This document shows positions 35,738 to 44,238 of a stretch of DNA of 64,000 nucleotides, piece after piece; position 1 is the first letter of the stretch; each line of letters starts with the position of its first letter. The DNA is from Casp-actino8 sp964614655 (GTDB taxonomy: Bacteria > Actinomycetota > Acidimicrobiia > Acidimicrobiales > Ilumatobacteraceae). The notes beneath the pieces are model-generated. The model did not search any database. It was not told the origin of the DNA and was given only the letters and a program-made list of their open reading frames with translations. A program made the translations under genes and the position numbers. The stretch is taken from assembly GCA_964614655.1 (NCBI GenBank), contig CAZTPF010000009.1, forward strand, positions 1 through 64,000. Reading direction: 5' to 3'.

Positions 35738-35789
35738 GATTCTGGCGGCAAAATCCCGCGAAACACGGGACGATTTTGCCGCCAGAATC
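35738..35789. repeat. Palindromic dispersed repeat, copy 2 (inverted orientation)
   Basis: Perfect 18-bp arms GATTCTGGCGGCAAAATC (35738-35755) and its reverse complement (35772-35789) around a 16-base core. The core is the reverse complement of the core at 31560-31607 with compensated stem bases. It lies between convergent stop codons. Confidence 0.75.
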
Positions 35790-35800
35790 ACCAAGACGGG

Positions 35801-36232
35801 TCAGAGGGTGAAGCGGTAGACGTTGGTGTCGCGCACGACGAAGCCCATGCGCAGATACAACCGGTTGGCCGCCTCGCGACTCGGGCGCGACGTCAACTCG
35901 ACCGTGATCGCACCCTCGGACCTTGCGAGATCCAGTGCCGCTCGATTCAGCGCCTCACCCACACCGTGTCCACGTGCCGACTCGTCGACCACCACGTCTT
36001 CGATCCAGGCCCGCACACCAGTCGGGATCCGGAACGTGGCCAGCGTGAGCGAGCCCACGATGCGACCCTCGACCCGAGCGACGAACAACGTCGACGCCTC
36101 GGACGAGACCAGCAATTCCAACTGCGACCGACTGGGCGGAGGGTTCGACGACGACAACTGAGGGATCAGACGGGCGAACGCTTCGACGACCTCGTCGGTC
36201 ACTGATTCGCAGATGGTCACTTCAGTCGTCAT
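35801..36232 (-). CDS. GNAT family acetyltransferase
   Basis: The protein has 143 aa. Acetyl-CoA motif A is visible as IEDVVVDESARGHGVGEALNRAA, then ELTSRPSREAANRLYLRMGFV. A short standard GNAT with no extra domain; substrate unknown. ATG 36232 is chosen at the start of the first strand. Convergent with the PLP enzyme across repeat copy 2. Confidence 0.88.
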   Translation of the reverse strand: MTTEVTICESVTDEVVEAFARLIPQLSSSNPPPSRSQLELLVSSEASTLFVARVEGRIVGSLTLATFRIPTGVRAWIEDVVVDESARGHGVGEALNRAALDLARSEGAITVELTSRPSREAANRLYLRMGFVVRDTNVYRFTL

Positions 36233-36281
36233 CGATGGCTCCAGACCCGAGTGTACGAGTCGGGTCACCTACGGTTGGCCC

Positions 36282-37184
36282 ATGGACACGACCGAACTCT
36301 CGACCAAGGCCCGCGCCCTCGGTGCCGCTCTCGAACCATTCGTCGGGCAGGTGTACTTCTCCGCCGAGTGCCACGACAACTACGTGGCGCTCGGATTCCA
36401 GCCCTCGCCGGGTCTCATGAACGGCGTGACCATGCCCGAGATGGTCTCGTACTTCACGAGCCGTGGTTCGCTCATGGGTCAGGTTCCCGGCGAGGTGGTG
36501 GCCGCCGCGTTCGCCGTCTTCAATCCGCTCGTCGTGATCCCGGCCGTCACCACCGGGTGGACGCTCACCGACGCGCCCACCATCTGCGACGCGCGTCGGC
36601 GCGGTGCGATCTCACAACTCGAACGCATCCTCGGCGCCAAGCCCGGCGGAATCGCCGACGCTCGGGCCGCTCTCGAACGAGCGGTCGCCGTTCTCCGACC
36701 CGAGGGTCGACCCCTCTTCGCCGGAACGCTCAGCCAGTCGATTCCCGACACCGATCTCGGAGCCGCATGGCACTACGGCGACATGCTCCGTGAATTCCGC
36801 GGCGACGCGCACACCGCAGCCTGGATCTCGGCCGGGCTCGACGCCACCGAAATCGGTCTCCTCACCGAACTCTTCTGGGGGCTTCCCCTCAAGTCGTACA
36901 GCCGCACTCGTGCGTGGAGCGAAGACGACTACACAGCAGCTCTCGAACGTCTCGAATCTCGCGGTCTCGTGAAAGATGGCGCGTTCACACCGGCCGGCCG
37001 AGCACTGCGCGAACAAGTGGAAGTTCACACCGACGATCAGATGCGCAGTGCCATCGATGCACTCGGCGACGGCTTCGCCCGACTGATCGATCAACTCTCG
37101 GCATGGAGTGCAGCAGTTCGTACGATGAAGGGATACCCCGAATCGGGTCCGCACGAACTCGCCGAAGCGGCGTCGAAGCGCTGA
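36282..37184 (+). CDS. SCO6745-family protein (helix-turn-helix-like)
   Basis: The protein has 300 aa. It fits the SCO6745/SalK-like family found in actinobacteria: helical N-terminus (LSTKARALGAALEPFVGQVYF), a central Gly-rich segment, and a C-terminal winged-helix-like part (SEDDYTAALERLESRGLVKD). The role is unproven; regulator is possible. 10 bp before the amidohydrolase gene, so probably in the same transcript. Confidence 0.75.
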   Translation: MDTTELSTKARALGAALEPFVGQVYFSAECHDNYVALGFQPSPGLMNGVTMPEMVSYFTSRGSLMGQVPGEVVAAAFAVFNPLVVIPAVTTGWTLTDAPTICDARRRGAISQLERILGAKPGGIADARAALERAVAVLRPEGRPLFAGTLSQSIPDTDLGAAWHYGDMLREFRGDAHTAAWISAGLDATEIGLLTELFWGLPLKSYSRTRAWSEDDYTAALERLESRGLVKDGAFTPAGRALREQVEVHTDDQMRSAIDALGDGFARLIDQLSAWSAAVRTMKGYPESGPHELAEAASKR

Positions 37185-37194
37185 GAGGAACTCC

Positions 37195-38523
37195 ATGAAC
37201 TACGACCTGGTGGTCACCAACGGTGTCGTCATGCCCATGAACGGCGGCGCCACGATCCGTAACGGTGCCGTGGCGACACAGGGCAACACGATCGCCGCCG
37301 TGGGCCCGTCCGATTCGATCGATACGACGGCGGCCAAGCGGGTCATCGACGCCAAAGGTCGAGTCGTCATGCCCGGCTTCTGCAACAGCCACACGCACAT
37401 CGCGTCGAACGTCTTGCTGCGCGGCCTTCTGGAGGACGTCCGCCTCTTCGAGTGGCTCGAGACCATGTGGAAGCTGAAGCAGAACTTCGACCAAGAAACT
37501 CTGTACTGGGCGTCGTTGTGCGGCGACCTCGAAATGCTGAAGGCCGGAATCACCTCGTTCAACGAGCACTTCGACGCCTACGACGTCGAACCGCAGATCG
37601 AGGCGTTGAAAGAGATCCCGCTGCGCGCCACTCTCGGCTACGGATTCGCCGACCGTGGCCTGTACGCGCCGCGTACCGAGTACTCGCATCGCACCATGGC
37701 GAATTTCGCCTCCATCGTCGCCGAGCACCATCGCACCAACGGTGATCTTCTGCACATCGCTCTGTCTCCGCACGCCGTGTACTCCTGTGGTGCCGAGATG
37801 TGGAACGAGGTCAGGCGACTGGCCGACGACCTCGGCGTGATCGTGCACACCCACCTCTCCGAAGGCATGCAAGAGGTCAACTACTGCCTCGAGAACTACG
37901 GACTTCGACCTGTGCAGTGGCTGCACTCTCTCGGCTTCCTCGGACCCGACGTGACCGCCGCGCATTGTTCACAACTCGACGACGACGACATCGCGATCAT
38001 GGCCGAGACCGGAACCAAGATCGCCCATTGCCCGATCTGCAATGCCAAACTCGGCTCGGGCACCATGCCGTTGCGCAAGGTTCTGAATGCGAAGGTCACC
38101 GTCGGACTCGCCACCGACGGACCAGCCAGTCACAACGCCAGCGATCTCTTCCAGGAGATGAAGTTCGCCGGCCTCATCCACAAGGCCGCTGTCGACGACG
38201 TGGAATTCCTCACCATCGAACAACTGCTCGAACTCGCCACGTGCCAAGGTGCGATCGCCATGCACCGCCCCGAAACCGGACGACTCGAAGTCGGGGCCAA
38301 GGCCGACCTCATCGTGGTGAACCTCGACACCGCACACTCTCAACCCGTCTACGACGAGCGAGCCGCGCTCGTGTACTCCACCCGCGCCGACGACGTCACG
38401 CACAGCGTCGTCGACGGAAAGGTCCTGATGGACGAACGAGAGGTCGTCGGGATCGACGAGGAGCGCATCCGAGCCAAGTTCCACGAAGCCGCCCACGATC
38501 TGAAGAACCGCAGCCTCCGGTGA
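37195..38523 (+). CDS. Amidohydrolase, MtaD/ATZ-TRZ family (MTA/SAH deaminase-like)
   Basis: The protein has 442 aa. Metal ligands: HTHIASN near residue 66, VHTHLSE, TAAHC and TDGPASHN. The order and spacing match the ATZ/TRZ and MtaD-like branch, which deaminates S-adenosylhomocysteine, methylthioadenosine or triazine/guanine-like rings. Substrate not fixed. It precedes the probable selenoprotein by 33 bp. Confidence 0.87.
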   Translation: MNYDLVVTNGVVMPMNGGATIRNGAVATQGNTIAAVGPSDSIDTTAAKRVIDAKGRVVMPGFCNSHTHIASNVLLRGLLEDVRLFEWLETMWKLKQNFDQETLYWASLCGDLEMLKAGITSFNEHFDAYDVEPQIEALKEIPLRATLGYGFADRGLYAPRTEYSHRTMANFASIVAEHHRTNGDLLHIALSPHAVYSCGAEMWNEVRRLADDLGVIVHTHLSEGMQEVNYCLENYGLRPVQWLHSLGFLGPDVTAAHCSQLDDDDIAIMAETGTKIAHCPICNAKLGSGTMPLRKVLNAKVTVGLATDGPASHNASDLFQEMKFAGLIHKAAVDDVEFLTIEQLLELATCQGAIAMHRPETGRLEVGAKADLIVVNLDTAHSQPVYDERAALVYSTRADDVTHSVVDGKVLMDEREVVGIDEERIRAKFHEAAHDLKNRSLR

Positions 38524-38556
38524 GGCACCAGGCGGAATCAGTGGAAGACTGACCGC

Positions 38557-39636
38557 ATGATCCTCGACAGCCTCACCGTGCCGGTGGCGGACTTCGCCCG
38601 CAACACCGGTTGGGAACCCAAGCCCGAAGGCCTGTGCCGAGGCGAGGTGTGCGTTCCCGCTCCGGGTGCCCTCGACGGCGACCGGGTGAACGTCCGCGTC
38701 GCCGCCGAGAAGTTGGGGATGCCGCTCGTCGAGAGCTCCGAGCACGGCGTGTACGCACTCGGACCCGCCACCCTCGGCGGTCGCGCTCTCAGTACTGCCG
38801 TCGCGGCCGATCCCGAACTCGTGAACTACGACGGAACTCGCTTCTCGCTGTCGTCGCTGCGCGGCAAGAAGGTGGTGCTGGTCGCCTGGTCGAGTTATTG
38901 AGGCTGCCGATCCAGCCTGCCCGGGTGGCAGGCGCTCCACACCGAGATCGAAGCCAAAGGAGCGGTGGTCGTGACCGTCGCTCTCGACGTCGAACCGGAA
39001 CTCGCTCGACCCTGGAGTGAACTCGCCGCTCCCACACATCCGTGTGTCGTCGACACCACCCATGCAACGGGTGCCGCGTTCGGTTTCACCAACATTCCGA
39101 TGGCCGTCTGGATCGACGAAAACGGTGTGCTCGTGAGGCCGGCCGAAGCGGCATCGATCGAACGTAGTCCGCTACGCGACATCGAGGTCCCCGAAGGACT
39201 GCCCGAAAACCTCACCGCCATGTTCCGGGCCGTCAAAGAGATCCCCGACGACGCCGAGGCCTATCGGGAAGCTCTTCTCGACTGGATCGACAAGGGATCC
39301 GCATCGGATTTCGCATTGACTCCCGACGAAGTCGTCGAACGCAGTCAGCCGCGCAGTTCCGACGAAGCCATGGCGGCTGCGAATTTCGAACTCGGCGATC
39401 ACCTCCGGCGACTGCACGGCAACGATGCAGCCATCCCGTTCTGGCGCGAGGCCCACCGTCTGCATCCGCTCAATCTCACCTACAAGCGGCAGGCCTGGAC
39501 GCTCGTCACCACGGCTCCCGACGCCACCGAGTACGACCTGATGCAGGGACCGAACGACGTGTACGAGAGCAATCTTCTCGATGACGTCCTCGGTCACGGA
39601 GGATTCGGCGCCTTCATCGTCCGACCCCAACTCTGA
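38557..39636 (+). CDS. Probable selenoprotein: thioredoxin-fold/AhpC-TSA-like with in-frame TGA (Sec115)
   Basis: The frame runs unbroken for 359 codons except for a TGA at 38899-38901. Read as Sec, the local sequence is WSSYUGCR, with U115 and Cys117 exactly at the redox site of a TlpA/ResA/AhpC-TSA fold (KKVVLVAW before, SLPGWQALH after). A 7-bp hairpin 13 nt after the TGA matches a bacterial SECIS. The fold continues to about residue 230 (AAFGFTNIPMAVWIDENG), then a TPR-like helical C-terminus. Possible role: peroxide or disulfide reductase. Alternatives: a pseudogene or a base error. Confidence 0.82.
38902..38933 (+). promoter_or_regulatory. Candidate bacterial SECIS element
   Basis: Immediately after the in-frame TGA, GCCTGCC (38915-38921) and GGCAGGC (38927-38933) form a perfect 7-bp stem with a five-base loop CGGGT containing GGU. 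The loop begins 20 nt after the TGA, close to the distance in E. coli fdhF (about 18) and within the usual 16-37 nt range for SelB binding. Confidence 0.72.
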
Positions 39637-39654
39637 CGCGATAGCGTTTCGGCA

Positions 39655-40614
39655 ATGGCCGATCTCGAACACGTGAGATGGATCCGGCGCCCCGAGTTGC
39701 GCCATCCCTACGTGGTCGCCGCCTTCACGGGCTGGAACGACGCCGCCGACGCCGCCAGCGGAACGGTCAAGCATCTCGTCGAGACGATGAACGCCACACC
39801 CCTCGCCGAGATCGATCCCGAAGCGTTCACCGATTTCGCGACCATTCGTCCGCACGTGCGGCTCTCCGAATCGGGAACGCGTCACATCGTGTGGCCCACC
39901 GTGAGCTTGTGGACCGTCTCCACGCCGCAACGTGATCTCATCCTCGTTCTCGGACCCGAGCCCGCTCTGCAGTGGCGCACCTTCTGCCAGCAGATCATCG
40001 GCGTCGCCCAGGCCTACGGGGCGAGCACCATGGTGTCGCTCGGTGCACTGCTCGCCGACGTGGCCCACAATCGACCCATCCAAGTACTCGGAACCGCAGC
40101 CGATCAGGTCGCGATCGATCGATTCGATCTCCGTCGCAGCCAATACGAAGGCCCTACCGGAATCGTCGGTGCTCTCGCCGACGCCTGCCATCGAGCCGGG
40201 ATGTCGAGTGTGTCTCTGTGGGCCGCCGTCCCGGCCTACGCCGCTCAGATCCCGTCGCCCAAGGCCTCACTCGCCCTCGTCGAGCGGCTGAGCGAACTCC
40301 TCGACGTCGACATGCCACACACTCCGCTCTCCGAACTCGTCGAGCACTACGAGGATCAGGTCGAGCAACTCGTCAACAGCGACTCATCGCTCAGTCGCTA
40401 CCTCGAACGCATCGAGAGCATGGACGATGACGACGACTACGAATACGACGAAGACGAAGACATCGAGATCCTCATCGACGACGAATCGTCACTCGACGAG
40501 CTTCCGCCCGAAGACCGCCCCCGCGACGACACACCACTTCCCGACGGGCCGGTCGACAGCGAGGCGCTGATGGAAGAAGTCGAACAGTTCCTGCGCAGTC
40601 AGGGAGACGACTGA
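39655..40614 (+). CDS. PAC2 family protein
   Basis: The protein has 319 aa. PAC2 fold (proteasome assembly chaperone-like) from RRPELRHPYVVAAFTGWNDAADAA through VGALADACHRAGMSSVSLWAAVPAY. After about residue 250 it has a very acidic tail (DDDDDYEYDEDEDIEIL). Actinobacterial PAC2 homologues are linked with proteasome or Pup-related functions; here no proteasome genes are visible. ATG 39655. Convergent overlap of 16 bp with the Nudix gene. Confidence 0.85.
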   Translation: MADLEHVRWIRRPELRHPYVVAAFTGWNDAADAASGTVKHLVETMNATPLAEIDPEAFTDFATIRPHVRLSESGTRHIVWPTVSLWTVSTPQRDLILVLGPEPALQWRTFCQQIIGVAQAYGASTMVSLGALLADVAHNRPIQVLGTAADQVAIDRFDLRRSQYEGPTGIVGALADACHRAGMSSVSLWAAVPAYAAQIPSPKASLALVERLSELLDVDMPHTPLSELVEHYEDQVEQLVNSDSSLSRYLERIESMDDDDDYEYDEDEDIEILIDDESSLDELPPEDRPRDDTPLPDGPVDSEALMEEVEQFLRSQGDD

Positions 40615-41300
40615 CGCCACACCGGATCGCGCGGCGGATCGAAACTCGCCGCACCGGTTGCACCACCGATCGCCGCGAAGGCCATCGGACCCCACCACTG
40701 CACTCCTGCCGTTGGCTCGGGCAACGACGCCTCGGCGAACCAACCGATTCCGTCGGTCTCGAGGGGATGTCCGTCCAGTGATCCTCCGGTGGCCCGACAA
40801 TGGAAGAGCAACATGTACATGCCGAAGCGGCTGAAGCCCATGCGCTGTCCGTCGACCACCCCGAGAAGTTGGGCCGGTTCGCATTCGATACCGGTCTCTT
40901 CGTACACCTCTTTGACCGCAACTTCGGATGCCGAATAGCCGACGTCGGCCCACCCGGTCGGGTACAGCCACACACCCGAATCGGGTCGACGAACGAGAAG
41001 GATCTCTCCGTCGTCGTTGCCGACGATCGCGCCGATCGCGACCTTGGGTGTGACGTAACCCGGCACACCCTCCCCGACCGACTCCATCCACTCCTGGATG
41101 AAGTGATCCTGTTCGCGACGCACCGCCAATGCTTCGTCGGCCGCCGCCTTGATGTCGGCCGCCACGTGCAGAACTTCTTCGTAGCGCTCGCGCTCGTACA
41201 GGTTCTGGGTGAATCCGAGGCCGGTGCGGGCGATACCGGCCAAGGTCTCGCTCCAGCGCACCAGATCACGTGTGAAGTCGGACGGCGCAGCGTCGCTCAT
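40599..41300 (-). CDS. Nudix hydrolase with N-terminal helical domain
   Basis: The protein has 233 aa. A helical N-terminal domain (NUDIX_N type, about 70 aa, FTQNLYERERYEEVLHVAADI) precedes a Nudix box. The box reads GWADVGYSASEVAVKEVYEETGI: the standard Glu after G-x5 is Tyr and the Arg is Lys, a variant that this subfamily tolerates. It hydrolyses nucleoside diphosphate-linked compounds (ADP-ribose, NADH or similar). It lies 23 bp upstream of the end of glnD on the same strand. Confidence 0.83.
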   Translation of the reverse strand: MSDAAPSDFTRDLVRWSETLAGIARTGLGFTQNLYERERYEEVLHVAADIKAAADEALAVRREQDHFIQEWMESVGEGVPGYVTPKVAIGAIVGNDDGEILLVRRPDSGVWLYPTGWADVGYSASEVAVKEVYEETGIECEPAQLLGVVDGQRMGFSRFGMYMLLFHCRATGGSLDGHPLETDGIGWFAEASLPEPTAGVQWWGPMAFAAIGGATGAASFDPPRDPVWRQSSP

Positions 41301-41323
41301 GATGACGACGCTAGTCGCATCGC

Positions 41324-43612
41324 TCAGGTTCCCGATCCGAGTGCGAACAGAACGGCTCGTTCGACTTCGGCACGGTGCAACGGATCGTCGAGAGGGACGC
41401 CGGCCGCGGTCCGGACGTAGAACGAGTCGACCACCTCGTCGCCGATCGTCTGCACCGACGCATGCCGGATGTCGAGACCGAGTTCGGCCATGGCCTTCGT
41501 GACTCGGTGCAGGATGCCGTGCTGATCGGGAGCCCGCACCTCGATGATCGTCGCGTTCGACGTGACTCCGTCGACGTAGGTGATGCGCGGCGGCGCCAGA
41601 ACTCCAGCCGATCGACGGCGACGCTTGTAGGTGCGCGCTCGTTCGGCGAGGCGCGGTTCGAGGGCCAGTTCGCCGCGCAACGCTCGGTGCAGATCGTCGA
41701 GGACTGGTTCCCATTCGATCGGGCCGTGGGTCGGAACCTGTACCCGGAATCGCGAGGCGGCCATACCCTGTTCGTCGGAGTGCGCCTGGGCCCCGAGGAC
41801 TGCGAGTCCCCGCAATGTGAGGACCGCCGCCACGCGACTGAACGTTCCGGGTCGGTCGGGACTGACGACGGTCAGCGAATCCGGGGTCACGCCGAACGTG
41901 ACGACACCTCGGGCCATCATCTCGAGAACGTCGGCATCCGGGAAGAGTCGCCATTCGGAACGATCGGGTGCAGTTCCCGACAGCACCTGATGGGTGCGAC
42001 CCACCAGTTCGTTCACGAGACCGGCCTTCCACGGACCCCACGCCGCCGGTCCGGTGGCGAGGCTGTCGGCCTCGGTGAGTCCGTGCAACAGATCGAGAAC
42101 GAGCGGAGTACCCACTCGCTCGATCACGAAGTCGATCGTCGCCGGATCGGAGAGATCACGGCGAGTGGCCACGTCGGGCAGCAACAGGTGGTGTTGCACC
42201 ATCGTCTGCAGGATCACCATGTCGTCGTGCGAGATCCCGAGGCGCGGGGCGATGCGTCCGACCAGCTCGACACCGACGTCGTTGTGATCGCCGGGATACC
42301 CCTTGCCGATGTCGTGGAAGAGTGCACCGAGAACCAGGAGATCGGGGCGACTCACACGATCGGCGAGATCGCTCGCGTTGGCAGTCGCCTCCCACAAGTG
42401 TCGATCGACGGTGAAGCGGTGATAGGCGTTGCGCTGAGGCCGACTGCGATTCGGAGCCCACTCGGGGAGAATGCGTACCCAAAGTCCGCGCTGATCGAGC
42501 GATTCGAGCACGGGAATGGCGTCGTGTCCGGTGAGAAGCAACCCGACCAAGTCGTCGATCGCGCCGGCCGGCCACGGGCTCGGCATGGGTGGACTCTGCT
42601 GCGCAAGTCGATCGAGTGACACTCGATCGATACGTGTCCGTTGACGAGCCGCCGAGGCGGCGACGCGCAGCACCAACGACGGATCGGCACTCACGTCGAC
42701 CGACTCATCGAGATGGATCTCTCCCTGTCGCAGAAGAACTCCGGGCGCAACGGCCACGTCGGGGCGACGAGGTGAGCTCTCGGCGAGCACCCGAGCCCAC
42801 ACCTCGTCGCCCACCCACGCGATCGCGCGCGCCGCGTTCGAGAGCGACGACATCAGAGCGTCGGCACTGCGATATCCGCACGCCGCCGCCACCGCGTCCT
42901 GCTCCTCGAGATGAAGAACTTCGTTGGGTCGTTCGACCGAACGATGCAAGGCGACGCGCACCGATGTGATCACGTCAGTGCCGGCGTCGAGAGTGGCCCG
43001 ATCCGACATGGAGATATCGAGCCCACCAAGTTCGGCCCAGGTGAGCGCGTGGATGTCGCGCAGTCCCCCGTAGCCCTCCTTCAGATTCGGTTCGAGAAGG
43101 AAAGCCGTCTCACCATGGGTGGCTTGACGTTCGCGCACTCGGCGCATGAGTTCGGGGAGACGACTCTTCGTGGACGCCTTCCACGCCTTGACCGCCATCT
43201 CGTGCAGCTCGCGGGTCAGCTCGGCGTCGCCGGCGACGTGCCGTGCCGTGAGAATCGCCGTCGCAGTGTCGAGTTCGGTTTTGGCCAGCTCGACGATCTG
43301 CTTGATCGTGCTCACCGAATGGCCGAGCTTCACATTGGCGTCCCAGATGGGATACCAGATCTTCGACGCGAACTCGTCGACGTTCTTCGCGCCGTCGTGT
43401 AGGAGCACGACGTCGAGATCGCTGTACGGGGCGAGTTCTCCTCGTCCATACCCGCCGATGGCGACGAGAGCCGCTCGCTTCTTCAGTGGGACCTCGTCGA
43501 TGGCGCGCTCCCAGAGTTCGACCAGCCATTCGTCGGTCGCCCGGCACAAGGCGCGGGCGAAAGGCATGCCCTGCAGCGGCGAGTCGGCGATCAGTTCACT
43601 CCGACGACTCAT
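41324..43612 (-). CDS. glnD: [Protein-PII] uridylyltransferase / uridylyl-removing enzyme
   Basis: The protein has 762 aa. Domains in order: nucleotidyltransferase (GGYGRGE 53-59, SDLD 64-67), a helical linker, the HD domain (ALFHDIGKG near 430) and two C-terminal ACT domains (SPDRPGTFSRVAAVL and APDQHGILHRVTKAM). It modifies PII at Tyr51 in response to glutamine. The PII gene with Tyr51 intact is divergent, 1.9 kb away. It overlaps the upstream 153-aa gene by ATGA. ATG 43612 is chosen as it precedes the family N-terminus. Confidence 0.93.
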   Translation of the reverse strand: MSRRSELIADSPLQGMPFARALCRATDEWLVELWERAIDEVPLKKRAALVAIGGYGRGELAPYSDLDVVLLHDGAKNVDEFASKIWYPIWDANVKLGHSVSTIKQIVELAKTELDTATAILTARHVAGDAELTRELHEMAVKAWKASTKSRLPELMRRVRERQATHGETAFLLEPNLKEGYGGLRDIHALTWAELGGLDISMSDRATLDAGTDVITSVRVALHRSVERPNEVLHLEEQDAVAAACGYRSADALMSSLSNAARAIAWVGDEVWARVLAESSPRRPDVAVAPGVLLRQGEIHLDESVDVSADPSLVLRVAASAARQRTRIDRVSLDRLAQQSPPMPSPWPAGAIDDLVGLLLTGHDAIPVLESLDQRGLWVRILPEWAPNRSRPQRNAYHRFTVDRHLWEATANASDLADRVSRPDLLVLGALFHDIGKGYPGDHNDVGVELVGRIAPRLGISHDDMVILQTMVQHHLLLPDVATRRDLSDPATIDFVIERVGTPLVLDLLHGLTEADSLATGPAAWGPWKAGLVNELVGRTHQVLSGTAPDRSEWRLFPDADVLEMMARGVVTFGVTPDSLTVVSPDRPGTFSRVAAVLTLRGLAVLGAQAHSDEQGMAASRFRVQVPTHGPIEWEPVLDDLHRALRGELALEPRLAERARTYKRRRRSAGVLAPPRITYVDGVTSNATIIEVRAPDQHGILHRVTKAMAELGLDIRHASVQTIGDEVVDSFYVRTAAGVPLDDPLHRAEVERAVLFALGSGT

Positions 43613-44070
43613 GAGATCTCGCTCCGTTCGATCGTGGTCCGGCGATGGGAGATGATGGTCGCCGCCTTCCAGGCCCCCCATTCGAGTCCGACCTCGTGAA
43701 GGTCCGGATGCACATCGGCCCACGTGGCCGGGCACAGATCGAAGGCGTCTCCGGGGAACGACTTCTCCTGGAACTCGTCACGCTTCACCGGACGGGCTCC
43801 GATCGCGCCGAGTTCCTCCGACAGTCGGGTCGTGCACTCGCGCACGAGATCGAGGGGGTTCCGCCGTTGCTCCCACGCCTCGGACTCGAGCAACGAGCCG
43901 AGTTCCGACAGCAGCCAGGCTCGTGCCTCGTCGATCGCCACGTCACGCCGTTCGGGATCGACCCGATCGTGCAGACCTTGTGCCGACACAACTCGGTCGA
44001 ACGAGGTGCGTAGCCAGACAGGAGTCGTCATCTCCATGGTTCGGAGCAGACGTTCGGAGTACTGATTCAT
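43609..44070 (-). CDS. Conserved hypothetical protein upstream of glnD
   Basis: The protein has 153 aa, mostly helical and charged, with no signal peptide (SFDRVVSAQGLHDRVDPERRDVAIDEARAWLL early; LCPATWADVHPDLHEVGLEW late). ATG 44070 has GGAG five bases upstream; an ATG at 44100 would add ten residues. Coupled to glnD by a 4-bp overlap and divergent from amt. No family recognised; positional link to nitrogen control. Confidence 0.72.
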   Translation of the reverse strand: MNQYSERLLRTMEMTTPVWLRTSFDRVVSAQGLHDRVDPERRDVAIDEARAWLLSELGSLLESEAWEQRRNPLDLVRECTTRLSEELGAIGARPVKRDEFQEKSFPGDAFDLCPATWADVHPDLHEVGLEWGAWKAATIISHRRTTIERSEIS

Positions 44071-44162
44071 CTCACTCCATCGAGACAGGGGCCCCTCCAT
44101 GATCGCAGTGCCGGCGTCCGATTGCTCGACTCGGATTCGGCGTGCAGTCCCTTCACGTGGCT

Positions 44163-44189
44163 GTGCACAACTCGAAACCTTGCCGAAAC
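44163..44189 (+). promoter_or_regulatory. Possible GlnR-type site upstream of amt
   Basis: GTGCA, then GAAAC (44174-44178) and GAAAC (44185-44189), spaced at exact 11-bp intervals, 50-76 bp before the amt start. This matches the half-site period of actinobacterial GlnR boxes (GTnAC/GAAAC). The first half is imperfect. Regulator not in window; inference. Confidence 0.4.
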
Positions 44190-44238
44190 AATTCTTTCCG
44201 ACACTCTCACCGCCCCTACAACCGATCGAGGAGACACC

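Noticed and set aside
38899..38901. TGA taken as a simple nonsense mutation in a pseudogene
   Set aside because: The frame continues for 244 codons with intact fold motifs, the TGA is at the redox site, and a SECIS-like hairpin follows. A read error remains possible.
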